A stretch of 64,000 nucleotides of DNA, from the NCBI RefSeq assembly GCF_014269395.1, contig NZ_JACOGK010000009.1:23301-87300 (forward strand). Direction: 5' to 3'. The position numbers and the translations under genes were made by a program. Each line of letters starts with the position of its first letter. Position 1 is the stretch's first letter. Positions 43,784 through 52,334 of the stretch are shown here, piece after piece. The DNA comes from Megasphaera hominis. GTDB lineage: Bacteria; Bacillota; Negativicutes; Veillonellales; Megasphaeraceae. The notes under the pieces are model-generated. The model saw only the letters and a program-made list of their open reading frames with translations. It ran no database searches and was not told the DNA's origin.

Positions 43784-43830
43784 AAAAAAAGCTGTACCAA
43801 CAAGAAACTTCATTGTTGGTACAGCTTTTT
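43784..43830. terminator. Bidirectional intrinsic terminator
   Basis: AAAGCTGTACCAACAA and TTGTTGGTACAGCTTT form a 14-16 bp stem with A and T runs on the two sides, between convergent genes. Confidence 0.9.
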
Positions 43831-43854
43831 ATCATCCCGTACAAGAACTGCAAA

Positions 43855-44478
43855 TTAGAAGCGACGAATCAAACCCTGGACTTTACCAAGAATATGGCAA
43901 ATGTCCGTGTAGATGGGTGTGTATTCCGGATTTTCCGGCTGCAGGCGAATCCGTTTTTCTTCGCGGAAATAGCGTTTTACTGTGGCATCATCGCCGATGA
44001 GGGCGACGACAATATCTCCGTTTTCCGCTGTTTCCTGCTGGCGTACGATCAAGAGGTCTCCGTCTTGGATACCGGCATTGATCATGCTGTCGCCGACGAC
44101 GGTAAGCATGAAATGATCTTCACTGTTATCACCGAGAAAATCGGCAGCAAAAGGATAAACATCTTCCACACATTCTTCTGCATAAATAGGCATCCCTGCC
44201 CGTACCTGTCCCAACAGGGGCATAGGCACGATCTTTTTGGAACGCCAAGAACCTTCGTCCAAGAGTTCGATGGTTCTGTTTTTCGTCGGATCACGACGGA
44301 TAAAGCCTAATTCTTCCAACTTATTCAGATAGCCATGGACTGTCGAAGTAGAGCACAGGCCTACGGATTTGCAGATTTCCCGTACCGAAGGGGGATATCC
44401 ATATTTATGTACGCATTCGCGGATATATTCAAGAATTTGGCGCTGTCTCGTAGTCAAATCTTTTTCTCTATTCTGCAT
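43855..44478 (-). CDS. lexA: SOS repressor LexA
   Basis: A 207-residue LexA. The winged helix-turn-helix is in residues 1-65 (TTRQRQILEYIRECVHKYGYP, then SVREICKSVGLCSTSTVHGYL). The cleavage site is Ala94-Gly95, and the catalytic dyad is Ser131 (GDSMINAGI) and Lys168 (DDATVKRY). It represses SOS genes until RecA-DNA filaments trigger self-cleavage. ATG 44478 has GGGAG upstream; the GTG at 44487 is less likely. On the minus strand TTGAAA, 17 bp and TATAAT (near 44532-44504) form its promoter, and a LexA box lies beside it, so it is autoregulated. Confidence 0.96.
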   Translation of the reverse strand: MQNREKDLTTRQRQILEYIRECVHKYGYPPSVREICKSVGLCSTSTVHGYLNKLEELGFIRRDPTKNRTIELLDEGSWRSKKIVPMPLLGQVRAGMPIYAEECVEDVYPFAADFLGDNSEDHFMLTVVGDSMINAGIQDGDLLIVRQQETAENGDIVVALIGDDATVKRYFREEKRIRLQPENPEYTPIYTDICHILGKVQGLIRRF

Positions 44479-44534
44479 CGTAATCACTCCCTAGTGTATT
44501 TGTTCTTATTATACCGTATATAAGGGAAAATTTC

Positions 44535-44628
44535 AAACGTTTGTTCAGAAATTTTTCATTTTGCTATTTTTGCTCTTGACGGAACGTGCGTTCGTCGGTA
44601 TAATAGAGACATCAACAAACAAGTGTTC
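44535..44628. promoter_or_regulatory. Divergent SOS control region with three LexA boxes
   Basis: Three sites of the form (G/A)AAC-N4-GTTC: AAACGTTTGTTC (44535-44546), GAACGTGCGTTC (44582-44593) and AAACAAGTGTTC (44617-44628). They resemble the Gram-positive SOS box CGAAC-N4-GTTCG. The middle one is inside the 17 bp spacer of a near-consensus promoter, TTGACG (44576-44581) and TATAAT (44599-44604), which reads towards the LysM gene. The first flanks the lexA promoter. Confidence 0.8.
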
Positions 44629-44694
44629 ATAAAACGGTAGTTCTTGAAACATGCGTTTCTATGTAAACTGCTCTTTTTACCCGAGGTGACGAAC

Positions 44695-45027
44695 ATGAAA
44701 AAGAAAAGAAAAACACAGAAAAATTGGCTTAAAACAGGGAAATATGCAGTGTTGACAGCAATCCTTCTCTTAGCTGTAACCCAGCTGGGCATGACCTATC
44801 ACACGAATGATCAATATGTTCCCATCCGTGTACAGAACGGAGATACGATTTGGCAAATTGCTTCTGTTGCCGCTGATAATAAGACCGACGTTCGCTCGGT
44901 TGTCAACGATATTATAGAAACGAACCATCTGAATCACGATCAGCAAATATATCCGGGCCAGACCTTACAGATTCCTGTTACGGCCAGCCGGGCAGATACG
45001 GTGCGGCAAACCTTTGCTGCTCCGTAA
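44695..45027 (+). CDS. YneA-like membrane protein with LysM domain (SOS division inhibitor candidate)
   Basis: A 110-residue protein with a short basic N-terminus, one membrane helix at about residues 17-34 and a C-terminal LysM module (VQNGDTIWQIASVAADN through IYPGQTLQIPV). This is the build of B. subtilis YneA, the SOS-induced inhibitor of cell division, which is likewise encoded divergently from lexA. GAGGTG before ATG 44695 sets the start. A LexA box lies in its promoter. The function is inferred from layout, domain and control. Confidence 0.82.
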   Translation: MKKKRKTQKNWLKTGKYAVLTAILLLAVTQLGMTYHTNDQYVPIRVQNGDTIWQIASVAADNKTDVRSVVNDIIETNHLNHDQQIYPGQTLQIPVTASRADTVRQTFAAP

Positions 45028-45028
45028 G

Positions 45029-45067
45029 CAAAAAAAGCAGGCGGTTCGTTCTACCGCCTGCTTTTTA
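45029..45067. terminator. Bidirectional intrinsic terminator
   Basis: AAAAAGCAGGCGGT, loop TCGTTCT, ACCGCCTGCTTTTT. It separates the LysM gene from the convergent recombinase gene. Confidence 0.9.
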
Positions 45068-45111
45068 TCATAATTAGGCAGAATACCTCCATCCTCTATA
45101 AGTGGGAGTAT

Positions 45112-46107
45112 TCACTTCTTGCCGCCTGTGATTTTAAAAATTGGATTATCGATGAGGCGGTCTGCTTCATCGATATAACGCCGTACAATGGCCTGGGATT
45201 TATGCCGCGTTTGCCGCATGATCTGCCGTTCTTCTACATGCTGCATAGCTGCTGAGGTTGCAAAGCCGTGACGCAGACTATGAGCTCCGTACTCATCAGG
45301 ATTCATGCCCATAAGACCAACGTAATGCTTGACGATGAGGGCAATACTCTTGTCGGAAATACGGTTCTTGCGGATCGTATGCGCCTTTGTAAAACCCCGA
45401 AAGACTGGTCCTGTCGTAATGCCACTCAGATCAAGCCAATGCTTCAAGGCCGTGACAGCACAGACTTCCTTGTCGTCGATATAAGGAATGGCAATCATTT
45501 GGCCTTGGTCAAACTGGTCTGTCTTAGACTTACGCAGGGTAATCAAAAGGCCTAAGCGCGTAAAATTCAAATCTTCGACGTCGAGGCCGGCGATTTCTGA
45601 ACGCCGCATGGCGCCATAAAAGCCGATGAGGAGAATCGCTCTGTCTCGCGCCTGGAGGAGCTCATCGCCGTCGATACACTGGAGCATTTCCTTAATATCG
45701 TCAAAGAGAATGGGCGCCTTGCCGTGCTGGAGCGTTCCCTTCATACGCTTAATACCACGCAGGGCATTGCGGACGAGAGGACTGCGGCACGGATTCTTGT
45801 CACTTAAACCGGCTGCTTCGTAGTTTTCCGTTAGCGCTGAAATACGTCGGGCAATCGTATTGGCCTTGGCGTTATCAGCCAGATCATTGATATAGTTGAC
45901 GATCGTTTCCGGTGCTGCTGGGAAGTATGATTCTTCATGATAGATACACCAGGCGCAAAAATCCTTCCAATCTGCCCGGTAGGCATCGATTGTATTATCA
46001 GCCCGGGCAATGTAAATGCTTTGCCGGGCCTTGTCTGTCAGTTTTTCGTTTTGTGCCACTACTTCCGGGCGGCCAATATAAAAGTGTTCCATGCCATCTT
46101 TTGCCAT
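45112..46107 (-). CDS. Tyrosine site-specific recombinase
   Basis: A 331-residue tyrosine recombinase. The N-terminal SAM-like DNA-binding domain covers about residues 20-115. The catalytic residues are visible: Arg168 in MRRSEI, Lys194 or Lys196 in the beta-hairpin, His276 and Arg279 in HSLRHG, His302, and the nucleophile Tyr311 in VRRYID. It could act as an integrase, a DNA invertase or a XerC/D-like resolvase. AAGGAGG before ATG 46107 decides the start. A LexA-type box lies in the spacer of its promoter region, so it is probably DNA-damage induced. No phage genes are near. Confidence 0.88.
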   Translation of the reverse strand: MAKDGMEHFYIGRPEVVAQNEKLTDKARQSIYIARADNTIDAYRADWKDFCAWCIYHEESYFPAAPETIVNYINDLADNAKANTIARRISALTENYEAAGLSDKNPCRSPLVRNALRGIKRMKGTLQHGKAPILFDDIKEMLQCIDGDELLQARDRAILLIGFYGAMRRSEIAGLDVEDLNFTRLGLLITLRKSKTDQFDQGQMIAIPYIDDKEVCAVTALKHWLDLSGITTGPVFRGFTKAHTIRKNRISDKSIALIVKHYVGLMGMNPDEYGAHSLRHGFATSAAMQHVEERQIMRQTRHKSQAIVRRYIDEADRLIDNPIFKITGGKK

Positions 46108-46140
46108 AAAAAGCCTCCTTCTCAAGGGAATATATATGCA

Positions 46141-46188
46141 GAACAGTCGTTCGTCGAGGCCTTTTAGTTCCTCGCTAAACATGTGTTC
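46141..46188. promoter_or_regulatory. Two LexA boxes between recombinase and umuC-like genes
   Basis: GAACAGTCGTTC (46141-46152) is a perfect GAAC-N4-GTTC site and AAACATGTGTTC (46177-46188) is a one-mismatch site. The first sits inside the 17 bp spacer of a weak minus-strand promoter (TCGACG at 46158-46153, TATATT at 46135-46130) for the recombinase. The second is positioned to control the polymerase gene on the plus strand. Confidence 0.7.
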
Positions 46189-46209
46189 TATATATTTTCC
46201 TTGCCATGC

Positions 46210-46341
46210 CGGAAGAAATACGTATTTTGAGCTTTCTTAGTATTATTTCTTCCGATAATTACAATTGCATCATAGCACGATACAGTAAGGTATTTCAAGG
46301 GATAAAACAAACTATTTCCTATTTTGATATTATTATCGGAA
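46210..46341 (+). repeat. Two overlapping inverted repeats in the umuC-like leader
   Basis: CGGAAGAAATA (46210-46220) pairs with TATTTCTTCCG (46244-46254). TTCCGATAAT (46250-46259) pairs with ATTATCGGAA (46332-46341). Both matches are perfect, and the two structures share bases 46250-46254, so only one can form at a time. Confidence 0.6.
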
Positions 46342-46361
46342 TAAAAAAAGAGGTGTTCATC

Positions 46362-47963
46362 GTGTCGCGGACATACATAGCCATCGATCTGAAATCATTT
46401 TATGCCTCTGTCGAGTGCCGTGAGCGAGGCCTCGATGCGCTGACGACACACCTCGTCGTCGCCGACGCCAGCCGTACAGATAAGACCATATGCCTGGCAG
46501 TATCCCCGTCCCTCAAGGCCTATGGTGTACCAGGCAGACCGCGCCTCTTTGAGGTCATCCGTCAGGTCCGTGAACTGAATGCCAAGCGCCTGCTGGCAAT
46601 TCCCAATCACGTCTTTACCGGCGCTACGACAGACGACATGCTCCTGCGCCAGCATCCGGACTGGCAGCTCGACTACATTACGGCCGTGCCGCGCATGTCT
46701 TTATACATGGCCTATAGCACGCGCATTTACCAGATTTATTTGCACTATGTGGCGCCAGAAGATATTCATGTCTATTCCATTGATGAAGTCTTTATGGACG
46801 TCACGGCGTATTTGCCCATGTACGGCCTAACGGCCCGGCAGCTTACCGAACGGATCCTCAGGCATGTCCTCAAGGAAACGGGCATTACGGCAACGGCTGG
46901 CATTGGCACCAATCTCTATTTAGCCAAAATCGCTATGGATATTGAAGCTAAGCACATGGCACCGGATGCCAATGGTGCCCGCATTGCCGCACTGAATGAA
47001 TACACGTACAGAGAAAAGCTTTGGCTCCATCAGCCCTTGACGGATTTTTGGCGCATCGGCACAGGCTATGCTGTAAAGCTCATAGAAAACGGCCTTTGTA
47101 CGATGTACGACATTGCCCGTTGTTCCTTAGAACACGAAGATTTCCTGTTCCGCCTCTTTGGCGTCAATGCCGAGCTCCTCATCGATCACAGCTGGGGCTA
47201 CGAACCGTGTACGTTAGCCCAGATCAAAGCCTACAAGCCACGCCAGCACAGCCTCGGTGCCGGACAGGTGTTGCATTGCCCGTACGACACGGAAAAGGGC
47301 CGTCTCATCGTCTGGGAAATGACAGACCTTCTGTCGTTAGATCTGGTCGATAAACAGCTTTTGACAGAACAGCTCGTCCTGACTATCGGCTATGACCGAA
47401 AAAACCTGCATCAGCAGGATATTCCGTATACAGGGCCTACTGTCTGCGACCATTATGGCCGGCGTATTCCCAAACATGCTCACGGTACAATCCACCTGGG
47501 CTACTACACATCATCGTCTAAGGCGCTGGAAAAAGCCATGCTGCAGCTCTACGATAAGATTATTACGCCAGGCCTTTGGATCCGCCGGGTTCAAGTTGTC
47601 GCTGCTAATGTCCAGAAGGAAACGGAAGTGACTAAGGCTGCTGTCTATCAGGCTGTCGATCTCTTTGCCGCTCCCAAACCGGCAGGAATGATCTTGTACG
47701 ATGATGAAACGCGGGAACGGAAACGCCAGCGGGCTATTCTGCAAATCCAAAAGAAATATGGTAAAAACGCCCTCATCAAGGGCCGCAACTTTGAAGCAGG
47801 TGCCATGACGCGGGAACGAAACGGCCAAGTAGGGGGGCTAAGGCATGAAACCGGACAAATACCTCGTACAATTTCCCTACAGTGGCATCCGCCGCCATCA
47901 GGCCATGACCCTCCAAGAACGGGCCGCCCAGTTCGCCCCCTTTGCAGCCCTCACAGGCTATGA
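46362..47963 (+). CDS. Y-family DNA polymerase (UmuC/UvrX-like)
   Basis: An error-prone translesion polymerase. The catalytic aspartate in YIAIDLKSFYASVE (Asp9) and the SIDE motif (Asp141, Glu142) are present, followed by helix-hairpin-helix and little-finger domains. It resembles the UvrX/YozK group of Firmicutes. The start is GTG 46362 behind AGAGGTG. The family normally ends with RNGQIGG and a few residues. Here that end falls on a run of six G (47832-47837); with five G the frame would stop at 47840 (492 residues). As written it runs on to 533 residues and overlaps the next gene by 119 bases. Two LexA-like boxes lie upstream. Confidence 0.88.
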   Translation: MSRTYIAIDLKSFYASVECRERGLDALTTHLVVADASRTDKTICLAVSPSLKAYGVPGRPRLFEVIRQVRELNAKRLLAIPNHVFTGATTDDMLLRQHPDWQLDYITAVPRMSLYMAYSTRIYQIYLHYVAPEDIHVYSIDEVFMDVTAYLPMYGLTARQLTERILRHVLKETGITATAGIGTNLYLAKIAMDIEAKHMAPDANGARIAALNEYTYREKLWLHQPLTDFWRIGTGYAVKLIENGLCTMYDIARCSLEHEDFLFRLFGVNAELLIDHSWGYEPCTLAQIKAYKPRQHSLGAGQVLHCPYDTEKGRLIVWEMTDLLSLDLVDKQLLTEQLVLTIGYDRKNLHQQDIPYTGPTVCDHYGRRIPKHAHGTIHLGYYTSSSKALEKAMLQLYDKIITPGLWIRRVQVVAANVQKETEVTKAAVYQAVDLFAAPKPAGMILYDDETRERKRQRAILQIQKKYGKNALIKGRNFEAGAMTRERNGQVGGLRHETGQIPRTISLQWHPPPSGHDPPRTGRPVRPLCSPHRL

Positions 47964-48252
47964 AGAAGCTATTGCAGAAACGGGCCGCTACGTAGCAGAA
48001 CGACAAATCCTCTCAGACGAGCAAAAAGCCGAGCTGGACCAAATATTACAGCAGTTGGAAAAAGAAGATTTGGCACACACTCCCGTAAGGATTACCTATT
48101 TTCGGCCAGACCCAAATAAGCCAGGCGGGACATACGAAACACGGACTACCTGTATTCGGCGTATTGACTATACGCAACACATTCTATACCTGAAAAATAA
48201 CGTAAAAATAGATGTTTGCGACATCTATGGATTGGGATTAGAAGAAGAATAG
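47845..48252 (+). CDS. YolD-like family protein
   Basis: A 135-residue protein of the type that regularly follows UmuC-like polymerases in Firmicutes. The core MTLQERAAQFAPFAALTGYEEAI near residues 21-43 is the family hallmark; the second half carries basic and aromatic residues. By analogy it may serve as the UmuD-like accessory subunit. The run of G just upstream is part of its ribosome site. Its start lies inside the extended end of the polymerase gene. Confidence 0.82.
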   Translation: MKPDKYLVQFPYSGIRRHQAMTLQERAAQFAPFAALTGYEEAIAETGRYVAERQILSDEQKAELDQILQQLEKEDLAHTPVRITYFRPDPNKPGGTYETRTTCIRRIDYTQHILYLKNNVKIDVCDIYGLGLEEE

Positions 48253-48257
48253 AATTA

Positions 48258-48304
48258 GAACAAATGTTTATCGAGCTCGAAATCCTTTCAGTAAACATTT
48301 GTTC
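48258..48304. repeat. Inverted repeat whose arms resemble LexA boxes
   Basis: GAACAAATGTTTA (48258-48270) pairs with TAAACATTTGTTC (48292-48304), 13 of 13, with a loop of 21 bases. Each arm fits (G/A)AAC-N4-GTT(C/T). There is no T-run, so it is not a clear terminator. Confidence 0.55.
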
Positions 48305-48327
48305 CTGAAAAATTAACAAATTAATTA

Positions 48328-48369
48328 CCCAAAAACACTCCCTGTCACTATACAGGGAGTGTTTTTGGG
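48328..48369. terminator. Bidirectional intrinsic terminator
   Basis: CCCAAAAACACTCCCTGT and ACAGGGAGTGTTTTTGGG form a perfect 18 bp stem with a loop of 6 bases, between convergent genes. Confidence 0.9.
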
Positions 48370-48423
48370 TTATGCATACTACATTACTGCAGGTATGCTG
48401 TATGAGAGAAGTTCGATGTAACC

Positions 48424-49926
48424 TTAGTGCATGATGATAGCAACAGCGTACATGACCAGTGAAAGAGCAAATACACCATAGGCACCCATTTGCCAATGTC
48501 TGTACTGTTTATCCAGGGCTTTCTTTTCTTCTGCCGTAGGAGCTACCATTTCGGAACGATATTCTTCTTCAGACATGACCGGTTTCGTCCGTTTCCGTAC
48601 GAAGAAGAAATAATATAAGAGACATAAGATACAAAAACCAATGTTATAGGGAAGAGCATCCATATCAACGGAGAGAACCATCAATACAGCAAATGTAACA
48701 ACGCTGAAGCAGGCACCAAAGATTCCCAGCGGCGCTTTGTAATAGCGCGGCAGTTCCGGACTGTTTTTCTTCAACATGATATACGAAATGAAGCCAATAA
48801 TGTAGCAGATCATCTGAGAAAAAGCGCACATGGCAGCGATCAGGGCGATAGAACCAGTCAGAATCAGGAGAATAGCGACGACACTGACGGTAATAACGGA
48901 AATATACGGATTCTTATATTTCGGATGGAGCTTACCGAAAATCTTTGGGAAGCAACCGTCTTCGGCCATAACGTACATATACCGGGATGGACCGGCAATG
49001 GTCGGATTCATAGCACCAATGTTACCACCAAAGGTAATGCCTACGCAGAGGATGATCAGTGGCAGGCCAACGATACCGGCCAGCTGTAACGACGTCGCAT
49101 ACGGTGCTGCCGAATCAGTCAGCATGGGCTGCGATTCCAGCGGTGTCAGACCGGTGATGAACCAGAAGAACAAGGCATTAATGGCAAAGACAATAAATGG
49201 TGTCAGCGTCAAGGCACGAGGAATGTTGATTTGTGGGAATTTGACTTCGCCGCCCATCCCAACAAGCGTTTCAAAACCGGCGAAGCACCACCAAACCATG
49301 AGGATAACTTTGGCAAAGACGAAGAAGTCGGCCGGAATCCCACTCATGAGAGGAATGAAATTTGCGAAATCTACATCCTTTAAGACGACGCAGAACCAGA
49401 TTGCCGACATAGTCCAAAAGAAATACATAAAAGCGTTTTGTACTTTACCTGTGAATTCGACGCCCCGGTAGTTGATATAACCAAATACAGCGATGCAAAC
49501 GACAGCGGCTACGCGATCATCAACATCATAGGGAATACCGATAGAAATAAGAAGCCATTTAAAATAACTGGCAAAGGCTAAAGCGCTGGCACCAGCAATC
49601 CCAATCATGGCGACAGTGCAGTTCCAGCTGCAAAAAACAGCCGTCGGATAGTTGAGTGCCCGTTTCGCATAGGAATAGGTGCCACCGGCAAAAGGTAAGG
49701 AACCGCCCATTTCACCGTATAAAGCGGCTGGCCAAAGAACCAATAAAAACGAAATAATCGTTGCGACGATGATGGAACTCCCAACAATACCTACCTGCGA
49801 TGAACCAACGGTAAACAAACCGACACCAATGATCGATCCTGCGGAAATGGTGATACATTCCGGTAGTCCCCAGGCTCGCGTTAAATGCTCTGTCGTTGCC
49901 GGAGATGTTTCTGTTGAGTTTTGCAT
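48424..49926 (-). CDS. APC-superfamily amino-acid permease
   Basis: A 500-residue permease with about twelve helices. The first helix carries the substrate loop ISAGSIIGVGLFTVG near residues 26-40, and the sixth the FAGFETLVGMGGEVKFPQ motif near 221-238, as in amino-acid/polyamine/organocation carriers. The C-terminal 45 residues form a charged soluble tail followed by one more helix. GGAGGG precedes the ATG. It is divergent from an AraC-type regulator and two kinases, so it probably brings in the compound those genes process. The substrate cannot be read from sequence. Confidence 0.88.
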   Translation of the reverse strand: MQNSTETSPATTEHLTRAWGLPECITISAGSIIGVGLFTVGSSQVGIVGSSIIVATIISFLLVLWPAALYGEMGGSLPFAGGTYSYAKRALNYPTAVFCSWNCTVAMIGIAGASALAFASYFKWLLISIGIPYDVDDRVAAVVCIAVFGYINYRGVEFTGKVQNAFMYFFWTMSAIWFCVVLKDVDFANFIPLMSGIPADFFVFAKVILMVWWCFAGFETLVGMGGEVKFPQINIPRALTLTPFIVFAINALFFWFITGLTPLESQPMLTDSAAPYATSLQLAGIVGLPLIILCVGITFGGNIGAMNPTIAGPSRYMYVMAEDGCFPKIFGKLHPKYKNPYISVITVSVVAILLILTGSIALIAAMCAFSQMICYIIGFISYIMLKKNSPELPRYYKAPLGIFGACFSVVTFAVLMVLSVDMDALPYNIGFCILCLLYYFFFVRKRTKPVMSEEEYRSEMVAPTAEEKKALDKQYRHWQMGAYGVFALSLVMYAVAIIMH

Positions 49927-49988
49927 AATCTGTACCCTCCTAATATGAAATCAGCAATCGTAAAGATCGAGAAATAAAATACCCTGTC

Positions 49989-50717
49989 GTGCCAACAGGC
50001 TGCGTGACACTCGTATTTATGCTAGGGCCACATGCCCATGGCGAAGTGATGGGCTGTAATACAGTTTTAAGAGAATTAGTCGTGCCACCCAAAATGACCG
50101 CCTATTGTGTGCGCTTACGTGCAGGAGCATTTCGTTTCTTTTCTCATATCGATGTTAGCGAGCTGACAGACCAGACCGTTCCCATGGGGCAGTGGGTACC
50201 GAATCTGGAAAAACTATGCCAGCCCATGCGCTATGCAGAATCGTTTCATGAAAGAAATATCATTTTACAACGCTTCGTAGACAAGCTTGACGGCAAGTGT
50301 TTTTATATCAACGAAAAATTACAGAAAAGCATCGATTTTATAAAAGATCGTGAAGGTATCCTGAAAATCCAAAGCCTCGCAGATGAAGTAGAATGTACAA
50401 CCCGCTATTTAAGCCGGATTTTTCTGCAACATGTCGGTGTTGCTACCAAGATGTATTGCCAGATATATCAACTGAATGCGTCTCTGCAATCTATTTTGGA
50501 AACCCGTCCCAAATCACTTTTGGATACATCAATTACCTATGGCTATGTAGACCAGACGCATATGAACCGGGTCTATCGCAAATTTCTCTTTTGTACAGCT
50601 TATGAATTAAAAAACTATGGCTTAAAAGATATGAGCCGCATTGAAAGGCTAATGGATCCAGATCCATCTATGCTCGAATTCAAGCCCCCTTATTTTCTCC
50701 GTGCAACTACCTTGTAG
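49989..50717 (+). CDS. AraC-family transcriptional regulator
   Basis: The protein is 242 residues from GTG 49989. It begins in the middle of an AraC N-terminal ligand domain (PTGCVTLVFMLGPHAHG resembles the DUF6597 motif) and ends with two helix-turn-helix motifs (LKIQSLADEVECTTRYLSRIF near 123-143 and SITYGYVDQTHMNRVYRKF near 179-197). The frame is open for 15 more codons upstream (to a TAA at 49941) with no good start, and no strong ribosome site is seen. The N-terminus may therefore be shortened. It most likely controls the permease and the two kinases that flank it. Confidence 0.72.
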   Translation: MPTGCVTLVFMLGPHAHGEVMGCNTVLRELVVPPKMTAYCVRLRAGAFRFFSHIDVSELTDQTVPMGQWVPNLEKLCQPMRYAESFHERNIILQRFVDKLDGKCFYINEKLQKSIDFIKDREGILKIQSLADEVECTTRYLSRIFLQHVGVATKMYCQIYQLNASLQSILETRPKSLLDTSITYGYVDQTHMNRVYRKFLFCTAYELKNYGLKDMSRIERLMDPDPSMLEFKPPYFLRATTL

Positions 50718-50813
50718 TGGCGCTTTACATATAGCATGCCCTGTTTTGGGTCGTGCTATTTTTTTGCCATTTTTGGCAGCATATCAAAAATATATAGTAG
50801 GAGGGATTGTAGA

Positions 50814-52313
50814 ATGGAAAAAAAATATTACTTAGGCATTGATCAAGGCACGACGGGTGTTACGGCTATTCTTTTTGACCGCCACTGGAACCAGGCATCC
50901 CGCGGATATTGTGAAGAAAAACTATTTTATCCGCAAGACGGGTGGGTCGAACATGACGCTGATGACGTCTGGCAGTGTGTACAGCGGGCAGTCTTTTCAG
51001 CTATGGAACAGGTAGGTGCGACGGGCAACGAAATTATCAGCGTCGGCATTGATCACGAAGGAGAAACAGTCGTACTTTGGGATAAGAAAACCGGAAGGTC
51101 CGTATATCATGCTTTAGTATGGCAAGACAGAAGAACTGCAGAGTATTGCGATACAATACGGTCAAAATATGGTAAGATAATTAGTGAGCGCACTCATTTA
51201 CCTGTAGATTCGTATTTTAGCGCCACCAAATTACAGTGGCTGTTACAGCATGTAGAAAACGCATCGTCATTATTGCAGCAAGGACGCTTATGTGCCGGTA
51301 ACATGGATGCCTGGATACTTTGGAAGATGTCTGGCGGCAAGATTCATAGTACAGATGGTTCGACTGCCTCCCGTACTATGTTGTATGATGTTCAAAAACA
51401 GGACTGGGCTGAAGATTTGTTGGAACTCTTCGGTATTCCCAAGCAAATCATGCCGACCATCTGCGACAGCAATCATGTCTTCGGCAATACGGATTCGGCT
51501 TCCTTCTTAGGTATTGCTGCGCCCATCAGTGGTGTTTTAAATGACCAGCAGGCTGCTTTATTGGGCCAGGGCTGCACCATGCCCGGTAAAATCAAGACAA
51601 CGTACGGTACAGGCTGCTTCATGTTTATGAATACGGGCAATTATATCGTCGATTCTCAAAACGGCATCTTGCCAACGGTTGCCTGGCGTATAGACGGAAA
51701 AGAAACATACGCTCTGGACGGAGGCGTATATATTTCAGGTGCAGCAACACAATGGCTGCGTGACGGTCTGCAGATTATCGAAGCAGCTGCCGATACAGAT
51801 GCCATTGCCAGCAGTATAGACAATACAAATGGCGTGTACTTTGTGCCCGCTTTTACAGGTTTAGCGGCACCCTACTGGGATTCCTACGCCCGTGGCATGA
51901 TGATTGGCATTACGGGCAGCACAACCCGGGAAGATATCGTCCGGGCCACGCTGGAATCGACAGCCTATCAGGTCAAGGATTTGCTGGATGTCATGGAAAA
52001 AGATACACAAAGCAAAATTCCCTTGATGCGCTGCGATGGTGGCGCCAGCAATAATCAGTTCTTAATGCAGTTCCAATCCGATATTCTGGGTATCCCTGTC
52101 GAAGTACCTGTCGTCAAAGAAACGACAGCCTTAGGGGCAGCCTTTATGGCCGCCTTAGGCATTGGCGAATTCAATTCCTTAGATGACGTAAAATATACGT
52201 GGAAATTAGAACGCCGGTACGAACCGACTTTCAAACAGGACCAACGGGAATACATGCTTCGCGAATGGCATCGGGCCGTAGAACGGTCCCGCAATTGGGC
52301 TGTAAATTCGTAA
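50814..52313 (+). CDS. FGGY-family kinase, glycerol-kinase-like (paralogue 1)
   Basis: A 499-residue kinase close to GlpK in length and pattern. The phosphate loop YLGIDQGTTGVTA has Asp10, the catalytic base region NDQQAALLGQG has Asp244 and Gln245, and TYGTGCFMFMNTG lies near 263-275. In E. coli GlpK, Arg83 and Glu84 bind glycerol; here the matching positions are Gly83 and Glu84 (DHEGET). Loss of that arginine argues for a different polyol or keto substrate. ATG 50814 has AGGAGGG upstream. A close paralogue follows after 21 bases. FGGY kinases phosphorylate sugars or polyols in the cytoplasm. Confidence 0.88.
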   Translation: MEKKYYLGIDQGTTGVTAILFDRHWNQASRGYCEEKLFYPQDGWVEHDADDVWQCVQRAVFSAMEQVGATGNEIISVGIDHEGETVVLWDKKTGRSVYHALVWQDRRTAEYCDTIRSKYGKIISERTHLPVDSYFSATKLQWLLQHVENASSLLQQGRLCAGNMDAWILWKMSGGKIHSTDGSTASRTMLYDVQKQDWAEDLLELFGIPKQIMPTICDSNHVFGNTDSASFLGIAAPISGVLNDQQAALLGQGCTMPGKIKTTYGTGCFMFMNTGNYIVDSQNGILPTVAWRIDGKETYALDGGVYISGAATQWLRDGLQIIEAAADTDAIASSIDNTNGVYFVPAFTGLAAPYWDSYARGMMIGITGSTTREDIVRATLESTAYQVKDLLDVMEKDTQSKIPLMRCDGGASNNQFLMQFQSDILGIPVEVPVVKETTALGAAFMAALGIGEFNSLDDVKYTWKLERRYEPTFKQDQREYMLREWHRAVERSRNWAVNS

Positions 52314-52334
52314 AATGTAAGGATGTTATAAATA

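Noticed and set aside
45112..46107. A prophage or integrative element around the recombinase
   Set aside because: No phage or conjugation genes, tRNA target or att-like direct repeats were seen nearby.
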